64,000 bases of DNA from Roseovarius sp. A-2 (GTDB lineage: Bacteria > Pseudomonadota > Alphaproteobacteria > Rhodobacterales > Rhodobacteraceae), in assembly GCF_002072155.1 (NCBI RefSeq), contig NZ_BDIY01000022.1:1-64000 (forward strand), given 5' to 3'. The notes beneath the pieces are model-generated. The model was not told where the DNA came from. It worked only from the letters and a program-made list of their open reading frames with translations, and ran no database searches. A program made the translations under genes and the position numbers. Shown piece after piece: positions 24,863 through 33,788 of this stretch (the stretch's first letter is position 1; every line of letters starts with the position of its first letter).

Positions 24863-25714
24863 TCAGCTGGTCTTCTTGCCCTTGATCGGGGCCCAGATCC
24901 GCTTGTTGGTGAGATAGAGCAGCACCGACAGCACGGTAAGGAAGATCACCCCCGACAGGCCCGCATGCTTGCGTGCCATCATCTTGGGCTCCGCCGTCCA
25001 CATCAGGAACGCCGCCACATCCTTGGCCTGTTGCCCCAGCGTCGCCTCGGTGCCGTCGTCATACTCGACATCGTCACCCCAGAGCGGCTGCGCCATTGCA
25101 ATCCAGCTGCCGGGCACGGTCGGGTGACCATGCTCGTCCTTGCATTCCTCCGGATAGCCACCGGCGGTGAAGGCGGCGTTATAGCTGCCCTCGAAATCCT
25201 CCGGCGCGCATTCCGGCGGCTCTTCATAGCCAACCATCAGCGAGTAGATGTATTCCGCCCCGCCCATGCCCTTGAAGAGCTGCGCCAGACCGGTGCCGTA
25301 AGGCCCGTGGAAGCCGGCCCGCTTTTTCGCCATCAGCGACAGGTCAGGGGCGTTCTCCAGTTGCGACCCGGGGAAATGATCCACCGGTTTGGCCGCCCGA
25401 AAGTCGTCGATCTCCTCGTCGAAGACCTCGAACTGCCCGGCATAGGCGCGCATCTGATCACCGGGCAGGTGCGGTCCGCCCTCATCCGCCAGCGTGCGGA
25501 GCGGTACGTATTGCAGCCCGTGGCAGGCCGAACAGACCTGCGTATAGATCTTGAGACCGCGCTGAAGCTGGTTCTGGTCGAACTTGCCGAACGGCCCCTC
25601 GAAGGAAAAGTCGACATCCTCGATATGCCCCGCGCCCCCGGCGGCGAAGGCGCCACCGGCAGAAAGGGACAGCGCCACGAGGGCCGCAATGCCTGTTTTC
25701 TTGAACATTGTCAT
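24863..25714 (-). CDS. petC: cytochrome c1 of the bc1 complex
   Basis: 283-residue membrane-anchored c-type cytochrome (FbcC). A signal peptide (about 1-25, ending GGAFAAGG) is followed by the heme-attachment motif CSACH in [17 protein letters not shown]; the axial Met lies in the MAQPLW region, and the C-terminal helix ([18 protein letters not shown]) anchors it. It passes electrons from the Rieske protein to soluble cytochrome c. Either of two nearby ATGs (25714 or 25708) could start; AAAGGA precedes both. Third gene of the operon. Confidence 0.95.
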   Translation of the reverse strand: MTMFKKTGIAALVALSLSAGGAFAAGGAGHIEDVDFSFEGPFGKFDQNQLQRGLKIYTQVCSACHGLQYVPLRTLADEGGPHLPGDQMRAYAGQFEVFDEEIDDFRAAKPVDHFPGSQLENAPDLSLMAKKRAGFHGPYGTGLAQLFKGMGGAEYIYSLMVGYEEPPECAPEDFEGSYNAAFTAGGYPEECKDEHGHPTVPGSWIAMAQPLWGDDVEYDDGTEATLGQQAKDVAAFLMWTAEPKMMARKHAGLSGVIFLTVLSVLLYLTNKRIWAPIKGKKTS

Positions 25715-25724
25715 CCGTCCTTTC

Positions 25725-27047
25725 TTATTCGGCAGGCGTTTCGGCCTTGCCATAATGCGCATCGAAATCCTCTTCGATGGTGGCAGGCTGCGCCTCGGGT
25801 TTCTCGATCACGCCAAGCAACGGCAGGATCACAAGGAAGTAGGCGAACCAATAGGCCGACGCGATCAACGAGATCGTCGAATAGGGCGGTTCTGCCGGCA
25901 TCGCGCCGACCCACATCAGGACGACGAAATCAATCGCCAACAGCCAGAACCACCACTTGAACATCGGACGGTAACGGCCCGAGCGCACCGAGGAGGTATC
26001 AAGCCACGGTGCCAGCGCCATCACCGCGATCGCGCCGAACATCGCCAGCACGCCGAAGAACTTGGCGTCGATGATCCCGCCGGTAATCCAGCTTGCGAAC
26101 ATCACCACCCAGACGTCCGAGGTAAAGGCTCGCAGGATCGCGTAGAACGGCAGGAAATACCATTCCGGCACGATATGCGCGGGTGTCACCAGCGCGTCGG
26201 CCTCGATATAGTTGTCAGGGTGCCCGAGATAGTTGGGCATGAAGCCGACGATTGCGAAGAAGACGACCATGATCACGGCGAGCGCAAAGAGGTCCTTGAT
26301 CACGAAATAGGGCCAGAACGACACCGTGTCCTTCTCGGCCTCGGCCTTCGACGTCCGGCGCACGTCAACCCCGGTGGGATTGTTGTTGCCCGTGGTGTGG
26401 AACGCCCAGATATGCAGCGCCACCAGCGCCGCGATCACGAAGGGCAGCAGGTAGTGCAGCGAGAAGAAGCGGTTGAGCGTCGCATTGTCCACCGCCGGTC
26501 CGCCCAGAAGCCATGTCTGGATCGCATCGCCGATGAACGGGATCGCGCCAAAGAGGCCGGTAATCACCGTGGCCCCCCAGAACGACATCTGACCCCAGGG
26601 CAGCACGTAGCCCATGAAGGCGGTGCCCATCATCATCAGGTAAATCAGCATGCCGATGATCCACGTGATCTCGCGCGGGGCCTTGTACGATCCGTAATAG
26701 AGACCGCGGAAAATGTGCAGGTAGACCGCGACAAAGAACAGCGACGCGCCGTTCATGTGCAGGTAGCGGATAAAATGCCCGCCGTTCACGTTGCGCATGA
26801 TATGCTCGACGCTGGCAAAGGCCATATCGACATGCGGCGTGTAATGCATCGCCAGGATGATGCCGGTGGCGATCTGCAACACGAGGCAGAAAGTCAGGAC
26901 AATCCCCCAGATCCACATCCAGTTGAGGTTCTTGGGTGTGGGAATCATGATGGTGTCGTAAAGCAGCCCGACGATGGGCAGGCGCGAGTGAAGCCACTTT
27001 TCGCCGCCGGTCTTGGGCTCGTAATGATCGTGTGGAATTCCGGACAT
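25725..27047 (-). CDS. petB: cytochrome b of the bc1 complex
   Basis: 440-residue cytochrome b with about eight transmembrane helices and the quinol-oxidation site [12 protein letters not shown] (the PEWY motif). Paired histidine ligands for hemes bL and bH lie in helices B and D ([11 protein letters not shown], then RYLHMNGAS and [18 protein letters not shown]). It carries out the Q cycle. Coding starts 12 bases after the Rieske gene stop. The C-terminal extension beyond 410 is typical of alphaproteobacteria. Confidence 0.97.
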   Translation of the reverse strand: MSGIPHDHYEPKTGGEKWLHSRLPIVGLLYDTIMIPTPKNLNWMWIWGIVLTFCLVLQIATGIILAMHYTPHVDMAFASVEHIMRNVNGGHFIRYLHMNGASLFFVAVYLHIFRGLYYGSYKAPREITWIIGMLIYLMMMGTAFMGYVLPWGQMSFWGATVITGLFGAIPFIGDAIQTWLLGGPAVDNATLNRFFSLHYLLPFVIAALVALHIWAFHTTGNNNPTGVDVRRTSKAEAEKDTVSFWPYFVIKDLFALAVIMVVFFAIVGFMPNYLGHPDNYIEADALVTPAHIVPEWYFLPFYAILRAFTSDVWVVMFASWITGGIIDAKFFGVLAMFGAIAVMALAPWLDTSSVRSGRYRPMFKWWFWLLAIDFVVLMWVGAMPAEPPYSTISLIASAYWFAYFLVILPLLGVIEKPEAQPATIEEDFDAHYGKAETPAE

Positions 27048-27059
27048 GTGCGCGTTTCC

Positions 27060-27620
27060 TTATCCCAGTTGGATCGTCGTATCATCGACGAATTCGGCCA
27101 CGGGAATCCAGAGGTTCTCGGGCGCGGGGCCTTTGCGGATACGTCCCGCGGTGTCGTAGTGAGAGCCGTGGCAGGGGCAGAACCAGCCGCCGAAGTCACC
27201 GGCACCATCCCCGATCGGCACGCAGCCCAAGTGGGTGCAGACGCCGATCATCACCAGCCACTCGCCCGCCTCGTCCAGCGTGCGGTTCTGATCGGCAGCG
27301 TCCAGCGACATGTCGTTGCGGTTCTGCGCGTTCTGATCGGGCAGCGCTGACAGTTCCACCGAACGGGCCGCCTCGATTTCCTTTTCCGTGCGGCGACGGA
27401 TGAAGACCGGCTTGCCGAGGAACTTGACGCTGATCTGCGAGCCCGGATTGACCCCGGCCACATCGACGCGGATCGAGGACAGGGCCTGCACATCCGCCGA
27501 CGGGTTCATCTGGTTGACCAGCGGCCAGATGGCGGCCCCTGCGGTGACGGCACCTGCGCCTGCGGTGGCGTAGTAGAGGAAATCCCTCCGGGTGCCTTCG
27601 TGATCTTCTGCGTGGGACAC
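27060..27620 (-). CDS. petA: Rieske iron-sulfur subunit of the bc1 complex
   Basis: 186-residue ubiquinol-cytochrome c reductase iron-sulfur subunit. A twin-arginine-like start ([11 protein letters not shown]) leads into the single membrane anchor at about 15-40; the 2Fe-2S cluster ligands occur in CTHLGCVP and CPCHGSHYD. It shuttles electrons between cytochrome b and c1. First gene of the petABC operon; the 178 bp upstream should hold its promoter. Confidence 0.97.
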   Translation of the reverse strand: MSHAEDHEGTRRDFLYYATAGAGAVTAGAAIWPLVNQMNPSADVQALSSIRVDVAGVNPGSQISVKFLGKPVFIRRRTEKEIEAARSVELSALPDQNAQNRNDMSLDAADQNRTLDEAGEWLVMIGVCTHLGCVPIGDGAGDFGGWFCPCHGSHYDTAGRIRKGPAPENLWIPVAEFVDDTTIQLG

Positions 27621-27798
27621 GAGGTTTACTCCATTATATCAGTGCCGCGTGCGGCCTCATACGGTGTTCGGGCCACGGGAATCCCGCGACCACTCTGCCC
27701 GGTTATTTAACGGGGCTTTCCCGAGGCGTCCAGCCTGCATTGCCTCAATCCGAATCAGAGCGCGCATCTGTCGCGCTTGTTACCATGCCGCCCAAGGC

Positions 27799-28407
27799 TC
27801 ACGCGGCATCCGGCGCGGTTTTCGCCATGCTTTCGCGCGCACGGAACTCGGCATACCATGTCTCAAGGGCGGGCCGCCTGGTACGCCATCCGCGCGCCTC
27901 GTGGCGGAAATCGAGATAACCCAGCGCGCAACCCATGGCGATATGACTCATATCCAGCGGCCCGGCCAGATGGCTCATCCAGCGCGCCTCTACCGCGTCG
28001 AGCGCCCGGGCGACCTTGGCCCATTGCGCCTCGACCCAAGGCGCATATTGCATCTCCTCGGGGCGAAACCGCGCCTCATAGGTCATCAGCACGGCGGCGT
28101 CCATGATCCCTTCCGCGGTGGCCTCCAGCGTCAGCACCTCCCAGAGTCGCGCCTGCGGGTAGAGCCCGCCATCAGCCATGTCGTCGAGATAACGGGTGAT
28201 CACCCGGCTGTCATAGAGCGTCGCCGCGCCCTCGCGCACCAGGGCCGGGATCTTGCCCAGCGGATTGGCCGAGGCGGCTTTCGGGTCTGTATCGAGCGGC
28301 GTGGTGGCCAGATTCACCACCTCGACGCTATCAGACAGCCCGGTCTCGAGCAGGAGCACGCGAACTTTGCGCACGAAAGGGGAGAGTGGTGAGGCGATGA
28401 GCTGCAT
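27799..28407 (-). CDS. glutathione S-transferase family protein
   Basis: 202-residue GST: thioredoxin-like N-terminal domain (LIASPLSPFVRKVRVLLLE, then NPLGKIPALV and LYDSRVITRYLDDM for glutathione binding) and an all-helical C-terminal domain. The likely catalytic Ser is in the SPLSPF segment. It probably detoxifies electrophiles; the substrate is unknown. The chosen ATG gives the canonical family N-terminus; upstream codons in the frame cover repeat copy B. Confidence 0.9.
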   Translation of the reverse strand: MQLIASPLSPFVRKVRVLLLETGLSDSVEVVNLATTPLDTDPKAASANPLGKIPALVREGAATLYDSRVITRYLDDMADGGLYPQARLWEVLTLEATAEGIMDAAVLMTYEARFRPEEMQYAPWVEAQWAKVARALDAVEARWMSHLAGPLDMSHIAMGCALGYLDFRHEARGWRTRRPALETWYAEFRARESMAKTAPDAA

Positions 28408-28482
28408 GGGGGATTCCTGAGGCTGTTGTGAGGCAGACGCTAGGAGGATGCGGCTCGTGTGTAAAGCATGGTTGGCCTGACG

Positions 28483-28543
28483 CTGCCGTTGCCGCATCTC
28501 GCGCGGCACCTTCTGGCGGGGTGCTATGGCCACTCCAGGCCAT
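28483..28543 (-). repeat. 61-bp dispersed intergenic repeat, copy B
   Basis: On the leftward strand this matches 22851-22911 at 52 of 61 positions (about 85 percent). It lies between the PaiB-like gene and the GST gene. The inverted arms of copy A are imperfect here, so hairpin formation is weaker. Confidence 0.7.
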
Positions 28544-28587
28544 ACTTACCACTTGATTCGCACTTCGCAGAACCGGCACCCGCCCCG

Positions 28588-29208
28588 TCAGGCGGGCGGT
28601 TCGCGCATCAGGCGGGCAAGCATCGCCACGTCCTGCCCCTGCCCCGCTACCTGCAGCGGATCGGCGGCGCGCAGGCGCACGTCCTCGGGTTTGTTCTGGC
28701 CCAGCTTCCAGGTGCCCGCGATCTCGTCCACCCGCATCTCACAGGGCACGATCTGCCGCATCATCCGCTCCAGCACCTCGGGTGTCATTTTCTCCGCCCG
28801 CCACTCGGGCTTGGGTGCCAGCCGAGACTCGAACTCTGCCGATTGCCGGTCAAGCAGGTCGCGCATCCGCTCCTGCGGCTGCAGACGCACCTCGCCCACC
28901 AGATGCACGGCGACGTAATTCCAGGTCGGCACCTGATCGGCGACGCCATACCAGTCCGGCGAGACGTAGGAATGCGGCCCCTGCACCGCGAGCCGCGCAG
29001 GCAGCGGATCAGACATGAGCCGCACGATAGGGTTGGAGCGCACGAGGTGAAACTCGGCCCGTGTGCCGTCCTCCGACAGCAGGAACGGGATATGGCTGAT
29101 CAGCGGCGCGTCGCCCGTGGTCACCGCCAGCACGCCAAAGCCCTGCCCGCGCGCGAAGGCGATATTGCCCGCGGCGTCGACCTGACGATAGGTAGGGTTG
29201 GGGTGCAT
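28588..29208 (-). CDS. PaiB family FMN-binding protein
   Basis: 206-residue member of the PaiB/FMN-binding split-barrel family (annotated as negative transcriptional regulator in Bacillus). Signature segments are the N-terminal MHPNPTYR, HIPFLLSEDG, SYVSPDWYG and VPTWNYVAVH, and the C-terminal KLGQNKPEDVR. A flavin-dependent reductase or stress role is more likely than direct transcription control. It lies 14 bp downstream of mtaB on the same strand. Confidence 0.9.
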   Translation of the reverse strand: MHPNPTYRQVDAAGNIAFARGQGFGVLAVTTGDAPLISHIPFLLSEDGTRAEFHLVRSNPIVRLMSDPLPARLAVQGPHSYVSPDWYGVADQVPTWNYVAVHLVGEVRLQPQERMRDLLDRQSAEFESRLAPKPEWRAEKMTPEVLERMMRQIVPCEMRVDEIAGTWKLGQNKPEDVRLRAADPLQVAGQGQDVAMLARLMREPPA

Positions 29209-29221
29209 CGTGGACTACCCT

Positions 29222-30481
29222 TCAGAAAGCGGTAAGCTGCGTGCCGGTATGGCCGGTCACGGTCGCGCTGACAATCGTGCCTTCGGGGCGGTCACTGCCA
29301 AAGGCGACCTCGGTGAATTGCTCGGTCCGGCCCATCCGCGGGTTTTCCATCAGCACCGCGTGGCACCGCCCCTGCTGGTCTGCCAGATGCGCCGCGACAC
29401 GCCCCTCACCCGCCGCCCGCAGCCGTGCGGCCCGCGCCTTGATCGCACGCCCGTCCACCTGCGGCATCTTTGCCGCCGGGGTGCCGGGGCGCGGCGAATA
29501 GGGAAAGACATGCAGCCATGTCAGGTGGCAGTCCTCGACCAGCCGCAGCGAGTTTTCGAACGCCGCCTCGCTCTCGGTCGGAAAGCCCGCGATGATATCG
29601 GCACCAAAGGTCATCTCGGGCCGCAGGCGCCGTGCCTCTTCGGCAAAGCGGATCGCATCGTCACGCAGATGCCGCCGCTTCATCCGCTTGAGGATCAGGT
29701 CGTCGCCATGTTGCAGGCTCAGGTGCAGATGCGGCATCAGGCGCGGCTCGGTCGCGATGGCCTGCATGAGATTGTCGTCCACCTCGATCGAATCGATCGA
29801 CGAAATACGCAGGCGCGGCAGATCTGGCACCAGCTTCAGGATGCGCATCACCAGATCGCCCAGTTTCGGCTGTGACGGTAGATCCGCACCCCAGCTTGTC
29901 AGGTCCACGCCGGTCAGCACCACCTCGTTATAGCCTGAGCCTACCAGCCGCTTGATCTGATCGACAACGACGCCCGCCGGAACGCTGCGCGAATTGCCCC
30001 GGCCATACGGGATGATGCAGAAGGTGCAGCGATGATCACAGCCGTTCTGCACCTGCACATAGGCGCGGGAGCGGGTGCCGAATCCGTCGATCAGGTGGCC
30101 CGCGGTCTCAGTCACGGACATAATGTCGTTGACCTGCACACGCTCGCTATCGCCGATGAAATCGGCGGCAAGGCGGCCCCATGTGTCGCCCTGCATCTTC
30201 TCGGTATTGCCGATGACGGCATCGACCTCTTCCATCGCGGCAAAGGTCTCGGGCTCGGTCTGCGCCGCGCAGCCGGTCACGATGAGGCGCGCACGGGGAT
30301 GCGCACGGCGCAACCGGCGAATTTCCTGCCGGGCCTTGCGCACGGCCTCCGACGTGACAGCACAGGTGTTGACCACAACGGCATTTTTCAGCCCCGCCTG
30401 CCCGGCAAGATCCTTCATTGCCTCGGTCTCATAGGCGTTCAGCCGACAGCCCAGCGTGGTGAATCGCGGCGCGTCGGTCAT
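29222..30481 (-). CDS. mtaB: tRNA threonylcarbamoyladenosine methylthiotransferase MtaB
   Basis: 419-residue radical-SAM methylthiotransferase that converts t6A37 to ms2t6A37 in ANN-decoding tRNAs. The N-terminal UPF0004 domain has TTLGCRLNAYE and NTCAVTSEA with its cluster cysteines and VTGCAAQTEPE; the radical-SAM motif is CDHRCTFC. GADIIAGFPTESEAAF follows, and the C-terminal domain is short. The ATG overlaps the dapF stop by 4 bases, so the two form one operon. Confidence 0.95.
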   Translation of the reverse strand: MTDAPRFTTLGCRLNAYETEAMKDLAGQAGLKNAVVVNTCAVTSEAVRKARQEIRRLRRAHPRARLIVTGCAAQTEPETFAAMEEVDAVIGNTEKMQGDTWGRLAADFIGDSERVQVNDIMSVTETAGHLIDGFGTRSRAYVQVQNGCDHRCTFCIIPYGRGNSRSVPAGVVVDQIKRLVGSGYNEVVLTGVDLTSWGADLPSQPKLGDLVMRILKLVPDLPRLRISSIDSIEVDDNLMQAIATEPRLMPHLHLSLQHGDDLILKRMKRRHLRDDAIRFAEEARRLRPEMTFGADIIAGFPTESEAAFENSLRLVEDCHLTWLHVFPYSPRPGTPAAKMPQVDGRAIKARAARLRAAGEGRVAAHLADQQGRCHAVLMENPRMGRTEQFTEVAFGSDRPEGTIVSATVTGHTGTQLTAF

Positions 30482-31311
30482 TGGAACCCCGCAAGGAATG
30501 CGGGCGTCAGATGGCCGCTCGCGACATGCGCCGTCTCGCCAGTCATCCAGACGCCATCCTCGCGCCAGTCGACGTCGAGCGTGCCACCATCAAGGGTGAT
30601 CCGCACGCGCTGCCCGGTCAGCCCGCGCCGCGCGGCGGCAACGGCCACGGCGCAAGACGACGAGCCCGAGGCGAGCGTCACCCCCACACCCCGCTCCCAA
30701 ACCCGCATGCGCAGATGATCGGGGCCGATCACGCTCGCCACCTGCACATTGGTGCGCTCGGGATAAAGCGGGTGATTCTCATAGCGCGGCCCGAACTGGT
30801 CGAGCGAGACGGCACAGGCATCCTCGACGAAAAAGGTGCAATGCGGATTGCCCATGCCGGTGGCGGTGGGGGTGCCCTCTATTGGCATTTCCAGCGTGTC
30901 CATCGCCTTGGCGAGCGGGATGTCCTGCCAGTCCAGCTGCGGCTGTCCCATGTTGACCGAAGTCAACCCGCCCCCCGCATCGACCGCCCGCAACGCCCCG
31001 CGCGCGGTGGTCAGCGTGACTGCGGTCTTGCCCGTCTCCTGCATTATATGGCGCGCAATGCAGCGGGTGGCATTGCCACAGGCCGCAGAGGTAGAGCCAT
31101 CGGCATTGTAGAAAGTCAGATGCGCATCCCCGTCGCCCACCCCGATCACCGCAAGCTGATCGAATCCGATACCGCGATGCCGGTCCGCAATCCCCGCGAC
31201 CAGAGCCGGAGAAAGCGCAAAATCACCTGCACGGGCATCAAGCACGACAAAGTCGTTGCCCAACCCGTGCATCATCATGAAAGCCAGCCCTGTCTCGCGG
31301 ATATCGCTCAT
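30478..31311 (-). CDS. dapF: diaminopimelate epimerase
   Basis: 277-residue PLP-independent epimerase of lysine and peptidoglycan synthesis. The substrate-binding start is MMHGLGNDFVVLD; the two catalytic cysteines lie in AACGNATRC and SGSSSCAVAVAA. RTNVQVASV is a conserved strand between them. The ATG at 31311 was used because upstream codons of the same frame do not match the family. It is followed by mtaB and flanked on the other side by tRNA-Lys. Confidence 0.95.
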   Translation of the reverse strand: MSDIRETGLAFMMMHGLGNDFVVLDARAGDFALSPALVAGIADRHRGIGFDQLAVIGVGDGDAHLTFYNADGSTSAACGNATRCIARHIMQETGKTAVTLTTARGALRAVDAGGGLTSVNMGQPQLDWQDIPLAKAMDTLEMPIEGTPTATGMGNPHCTFFVEDACAVSLDQFGPRYENHPLYPERTNVQVASVIGPDHLRMRVWERGVGVTLASGSSSCAVAVAAARRGLTGQRVRITLDGGTLDVDWREDGVWMTGETAHVASGHLTPAFLAGFQ

Positions 31312-31419
31312 GTCCGGGCATATAAACCCGCGCGCGGGATGAATCCATACGATCCTTTGATCCAGCGCCACTTTCGGGGTTGACCCCCCGCGCCGCTCTT
31401 TCTAGATAGCGCCCCTAGT

Positions 31420-31495
31420 GGGCCGTTAGCTCAGTTGGTAGAGCAACTGACTTTTAATCAGTGGGTCGCAGGTTCGAATCCTGCACGGCTCACCA
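31420..31495 (+). tRNA. tRNA-Lys (TTT)
   Basis: 76-nt tRNA with encoded CCA. Acceptor arms GGGCCGT and ACGGCTC pair with one G-U; the T-loop is TTCGAAT and the anticodon loop CTTTTAA gives TTT. An integrase gene ending 68 bp downstream suggests that its 3' end is an insertion site. I found no second copy of its 3' end in the window. Confidence 0.97.
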
Positions 31496-31562
31496 CTGTT
31501 TCAAGGACTTAGCGCTTTCACCGGCATGGTGTTGGATCGAGAATGTTCTTGATCCGATCCAA

Positions 31563-32789
31563 CTAACGATTCCGTCGCAACTGGACAATCTGGTTTGCAC
31601 CATCGCTGCGATTTCTCGAGTAGCGATTTGTTGTCGACACACTTGCATGTTGAGCTGCATCGCGAAGCGCATAGGGATCGACACCAAGGCTTTTGGCTTC
31701 CGTGACCGCTCCGGCACGGATATCCATCATCCAGATGTTCTTGGGCAACCCTGCAGCTTTTCGCATTCGCGCCCAAGCTTGCGTCCAACCGCTGACTGTA
31801 TATGGCAGACCGCCAGCGCGCGTCGACAATCTAACCGGTCCTACCGGATTCTCCTGTCGTAGCATCCGGAGCCTCGACTGAATTTCAGGCAATGGTGTCA
31901 GGTCGAACCAGTACGGCTCAGGAAGGCTCTTTGCGGTCTTGGATATGACCTTGGAGAAGCCTTTGAGGTCTGCATCGAACATGTCCCATGTCAGACCGTC
32001 CTGCCACCACTTGCCATTGCGGATTATGCCCCCTTCCCGTTCATGGGTCTCGAGCCACTGGCCGCGCACATCCACCGCGCGAAGAGTGAATTCAAACTGA
32101 ATAAGTATCCCCAGGGCAAAGTCCGGGAGCCCTGCTGCATCTGCTGCGGAGACAATCTCATAGATTTGCGCACGCGTTGGCGCTACCTGCCGGGCAGCTT
32201 CGACTTGAAAGCGCATTTCGCCAAGCGTTTGTGCAACTGCCGCCGCTTCCCTGATCTGCAGTGCCTTGCCGTAGCGCGCGACGCGTCTGAGCGTATTGAA
32301 GAAGCGGTGAATGTATGACGTTGAACGCCCCTTCTCTTCCATTGCTTTCTGGATACGTTTGATCTGCTCATAGTCCAGATCCTGGATCGGCATGTGCCCG
32401 ATTGCGGTTTCCAGCTTCGCGAGCTGTTGAAGGTAGCCATGCTTGGTATTTTTCTTCACTTCGTAGATTGGCGAGAATTCATCGGACTTGTAACGCCCGA
32501 TAAGGTATTGCCACGTTCCAAGACGCAGCTTTGGCTGATCCAGTGCCTCCCACCATCGTACGAGTTCCTGTGTCAGTTGACGGCACCGCAGCGCGCGCTC
32601 GCGTTGATACTCATCTTCGGGATAACCAGGTGCGCCAACTTTCACAGAACTGACCTTGTATCCTGCGGACAGATATTTCTGAGGGCATTTCCAGCGGGCC
32701 TGTCTCGCAAACGGGTCCTGCCCGGACCACGACAGACACGGCGCGTAAAGCGGGTCTGACCCATCCCACAGCGCGTCCTTAAAGGGCAT
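31563..32789 (-). CDS. tyrosine-type integrase beside tRNA-Lys
   Basis: 408-residue tyrosine recombinase. Catalytic positions: Arg237 in TLRAVD, Arg358 in MMDIRAG, His381 in AQHASVS and Tyr390 in TTNRYS. The box II His found three residues before the second Arg in most family members is Met355 here; related alphaproteobacterial integrases share similar replacements, so the enzyme may still work. It reads toward tRNA-Lys and its start overlaps an AlpA-like gene by 11 bp, a typical excisionase-integrase pair. Confidence 0.87.
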   Translation of the reverse strand: MPFKDALWDGSDPLYAPCLSWSGQDPFARQARWKCPQKYLSAGYKVSSVKVGAPGYPEDEYQRERALRCRQLTQELVRWWEALDQPKLRLGTWQYLIGRYKSDEFSPIYEVKKNTKHGYLQQLAKLETAIGHMPIQDLDYEQIKRIQKAMEEKGRSTSYIHRFFNTLRRVARYGKALQIREAAAVAQTLGEMRFQVEAARQVAPTRAQIYEIVSAADAAGLPDFALGILIQFEFTLRAVDVRGQWLETHEREGGIIRNGKWWQDGLTWDMFDADLKGFSKVISKTAKSLPEPYWFDLTPLPEIQSRLRMLRQENPVGPVRLSTRAGGLPYTVSGWTQAWARMRKAAGLPKNIWMMDIRAGAVTEAKSLGVDPYALRDAAQHASVSTTNRYSRNRSDGANQIVQLRRNR

Positions 32790-33048
32790 GGAGATTTACC
32801 TCCGACTTGGTCCTTTCGCTGGAACCCGAATACGACGCTGCGTCGGGGATGCGGCGGCGATTATCAATCCAGGCATCGACGTCCGCCTTGTGATAGTAAT
32901 TCGTGAGCGGATCCCGCTTGGGAAATCCTTCGCTTTCGAGCGTCGCGCGACGCCGAAGGAACATGCCCTTCGACATTCCCAATCTTTGTGCCGCCCAGGA
33001 AATCGAGCCAAAAGCGCTGCTATTGCTGAAGGTCAGATCTTTGCTCAT
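32779..33048 (-). CDS. AlpA-like DNA-binding protein (possible excisionase)
   Basis: 89-residue protein with a helix-turn-helix at about 15-45 (SWAAQRLGMSKGMFLRRRATL) and the closing segment YYHKADVDAWIDNRRR typical of AlpA/MerR-like excision regulators. It is translationally coupled to the integrase gene. The tail of 25 residues is unstructured. This pair is all that is left, or all there is, of an element at tRNA-Lys. Confidence 0.72.
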   Translation of the reverse strand: MSKDLTFSNSSAFGSISWAAQRLGMSKGMFLRRRATLESEGFPKRDPLTNYYHKADVDAWIDNRRRIPDAASYSGSSERTKSEVNLHAL

Positions 33049-33197
33049 GCCGGGATGTTCTCCGTATTAACATGACTTCAGGGGGGTGCAATTCAGCCGG
33101 GGCAAGCTTGATTTTAGTCAAACTTTTGGGCACAGGTCGTTCGTCTTAATCTGCTAAATCTAGCAAAATCGAGATTCACTGGCATTGTACCATATCG

Positions 33198-33635
33198 GTG
33201 ATATTGCAAGCTTGGCGTCACGCGAATACACGGAGTTATCAAGCGCATTTTTCGTGGCTAAATGTAGCCATGTACACAAAAAATAGCCCATTCTTCCTTT
33301 CAGCGCAATACATACCGTCACCAAGATCGCTGATTGCTTCCAAAATCGAGCCGACGACTACCGGGGTCGCCGACCTTCTGGACCTCACGGACCGTGAGAT
33401 CGTAATTCACGGTGCTTTCACCAATTTCGCACTTCAGGATGATATCGGAGACGGCCTAGGGGGTGGAATCCTCGATGACGGCGAAGGTAACCCAACCTCG
33501 GCAGCGCGCAACTACAATGCCGGTCTGCCAGTTCTCTCGGGCGAAATCAGTCCTGTACCGCTGCCCGCTGCGAGCCTGCTTCTGTTGACCGGTATTGGCG
33601 GTCTGGGTGCATTGCGCCGATTCCGCAAAAGCTGA
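33198..33635 (+). pseudogene. VPLPA-CTERM protein, truncated 5' end
   Basis: The C-terminus is a textbook VPLPA-CTERM sorting tail: SPVPLPAASLLLLTGIGGLG followed by a basic RRFRKS. Such tails mark exported proteins processed by exosortase in Rhodobacteraceae. No signal peptide exists at the other end: the frame runs upstream through low-GC, non-coding-looking DNA with no good start. It is therefore most likely a 3' fragment whose first part was lost when the tRNA-Lys element moved. A start at 33270 is possible. A terminator follows. Confidence 0.6.
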
Positions 33636-33664
33636 CCCCGGGCGTCGTCGCGACCTTGGACAGG

Positions 33665-33682
33665 CCCCGCTCAACGGCGGGG
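33665..33682 (+). terminator. terminator after the VPLPA-CTERM fragment
   Basis: CCCCGC / GCGGGG stem with a 6-base loop followed by TCTTCTCT, 30 bp after the stop codon. Confidence 0.6.
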
Positions 33683-33788
33683 TCTTCTCTGTCTTGAACC
33701 TGTGAAGGCTCCGGCACGGACAATCGGTCGGAAGCGCCGTGGCGAGTTTATATGTGACTAAGCACCCAAGTTGACGGCGAAGATGTCA

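Noticed and set aside
25584..27350. 588-codon frame opposite petB and petC
   Set aside because: Antisense to conserved cytochrome genes, histidine- and arginine-rich, with no recognisable domain.
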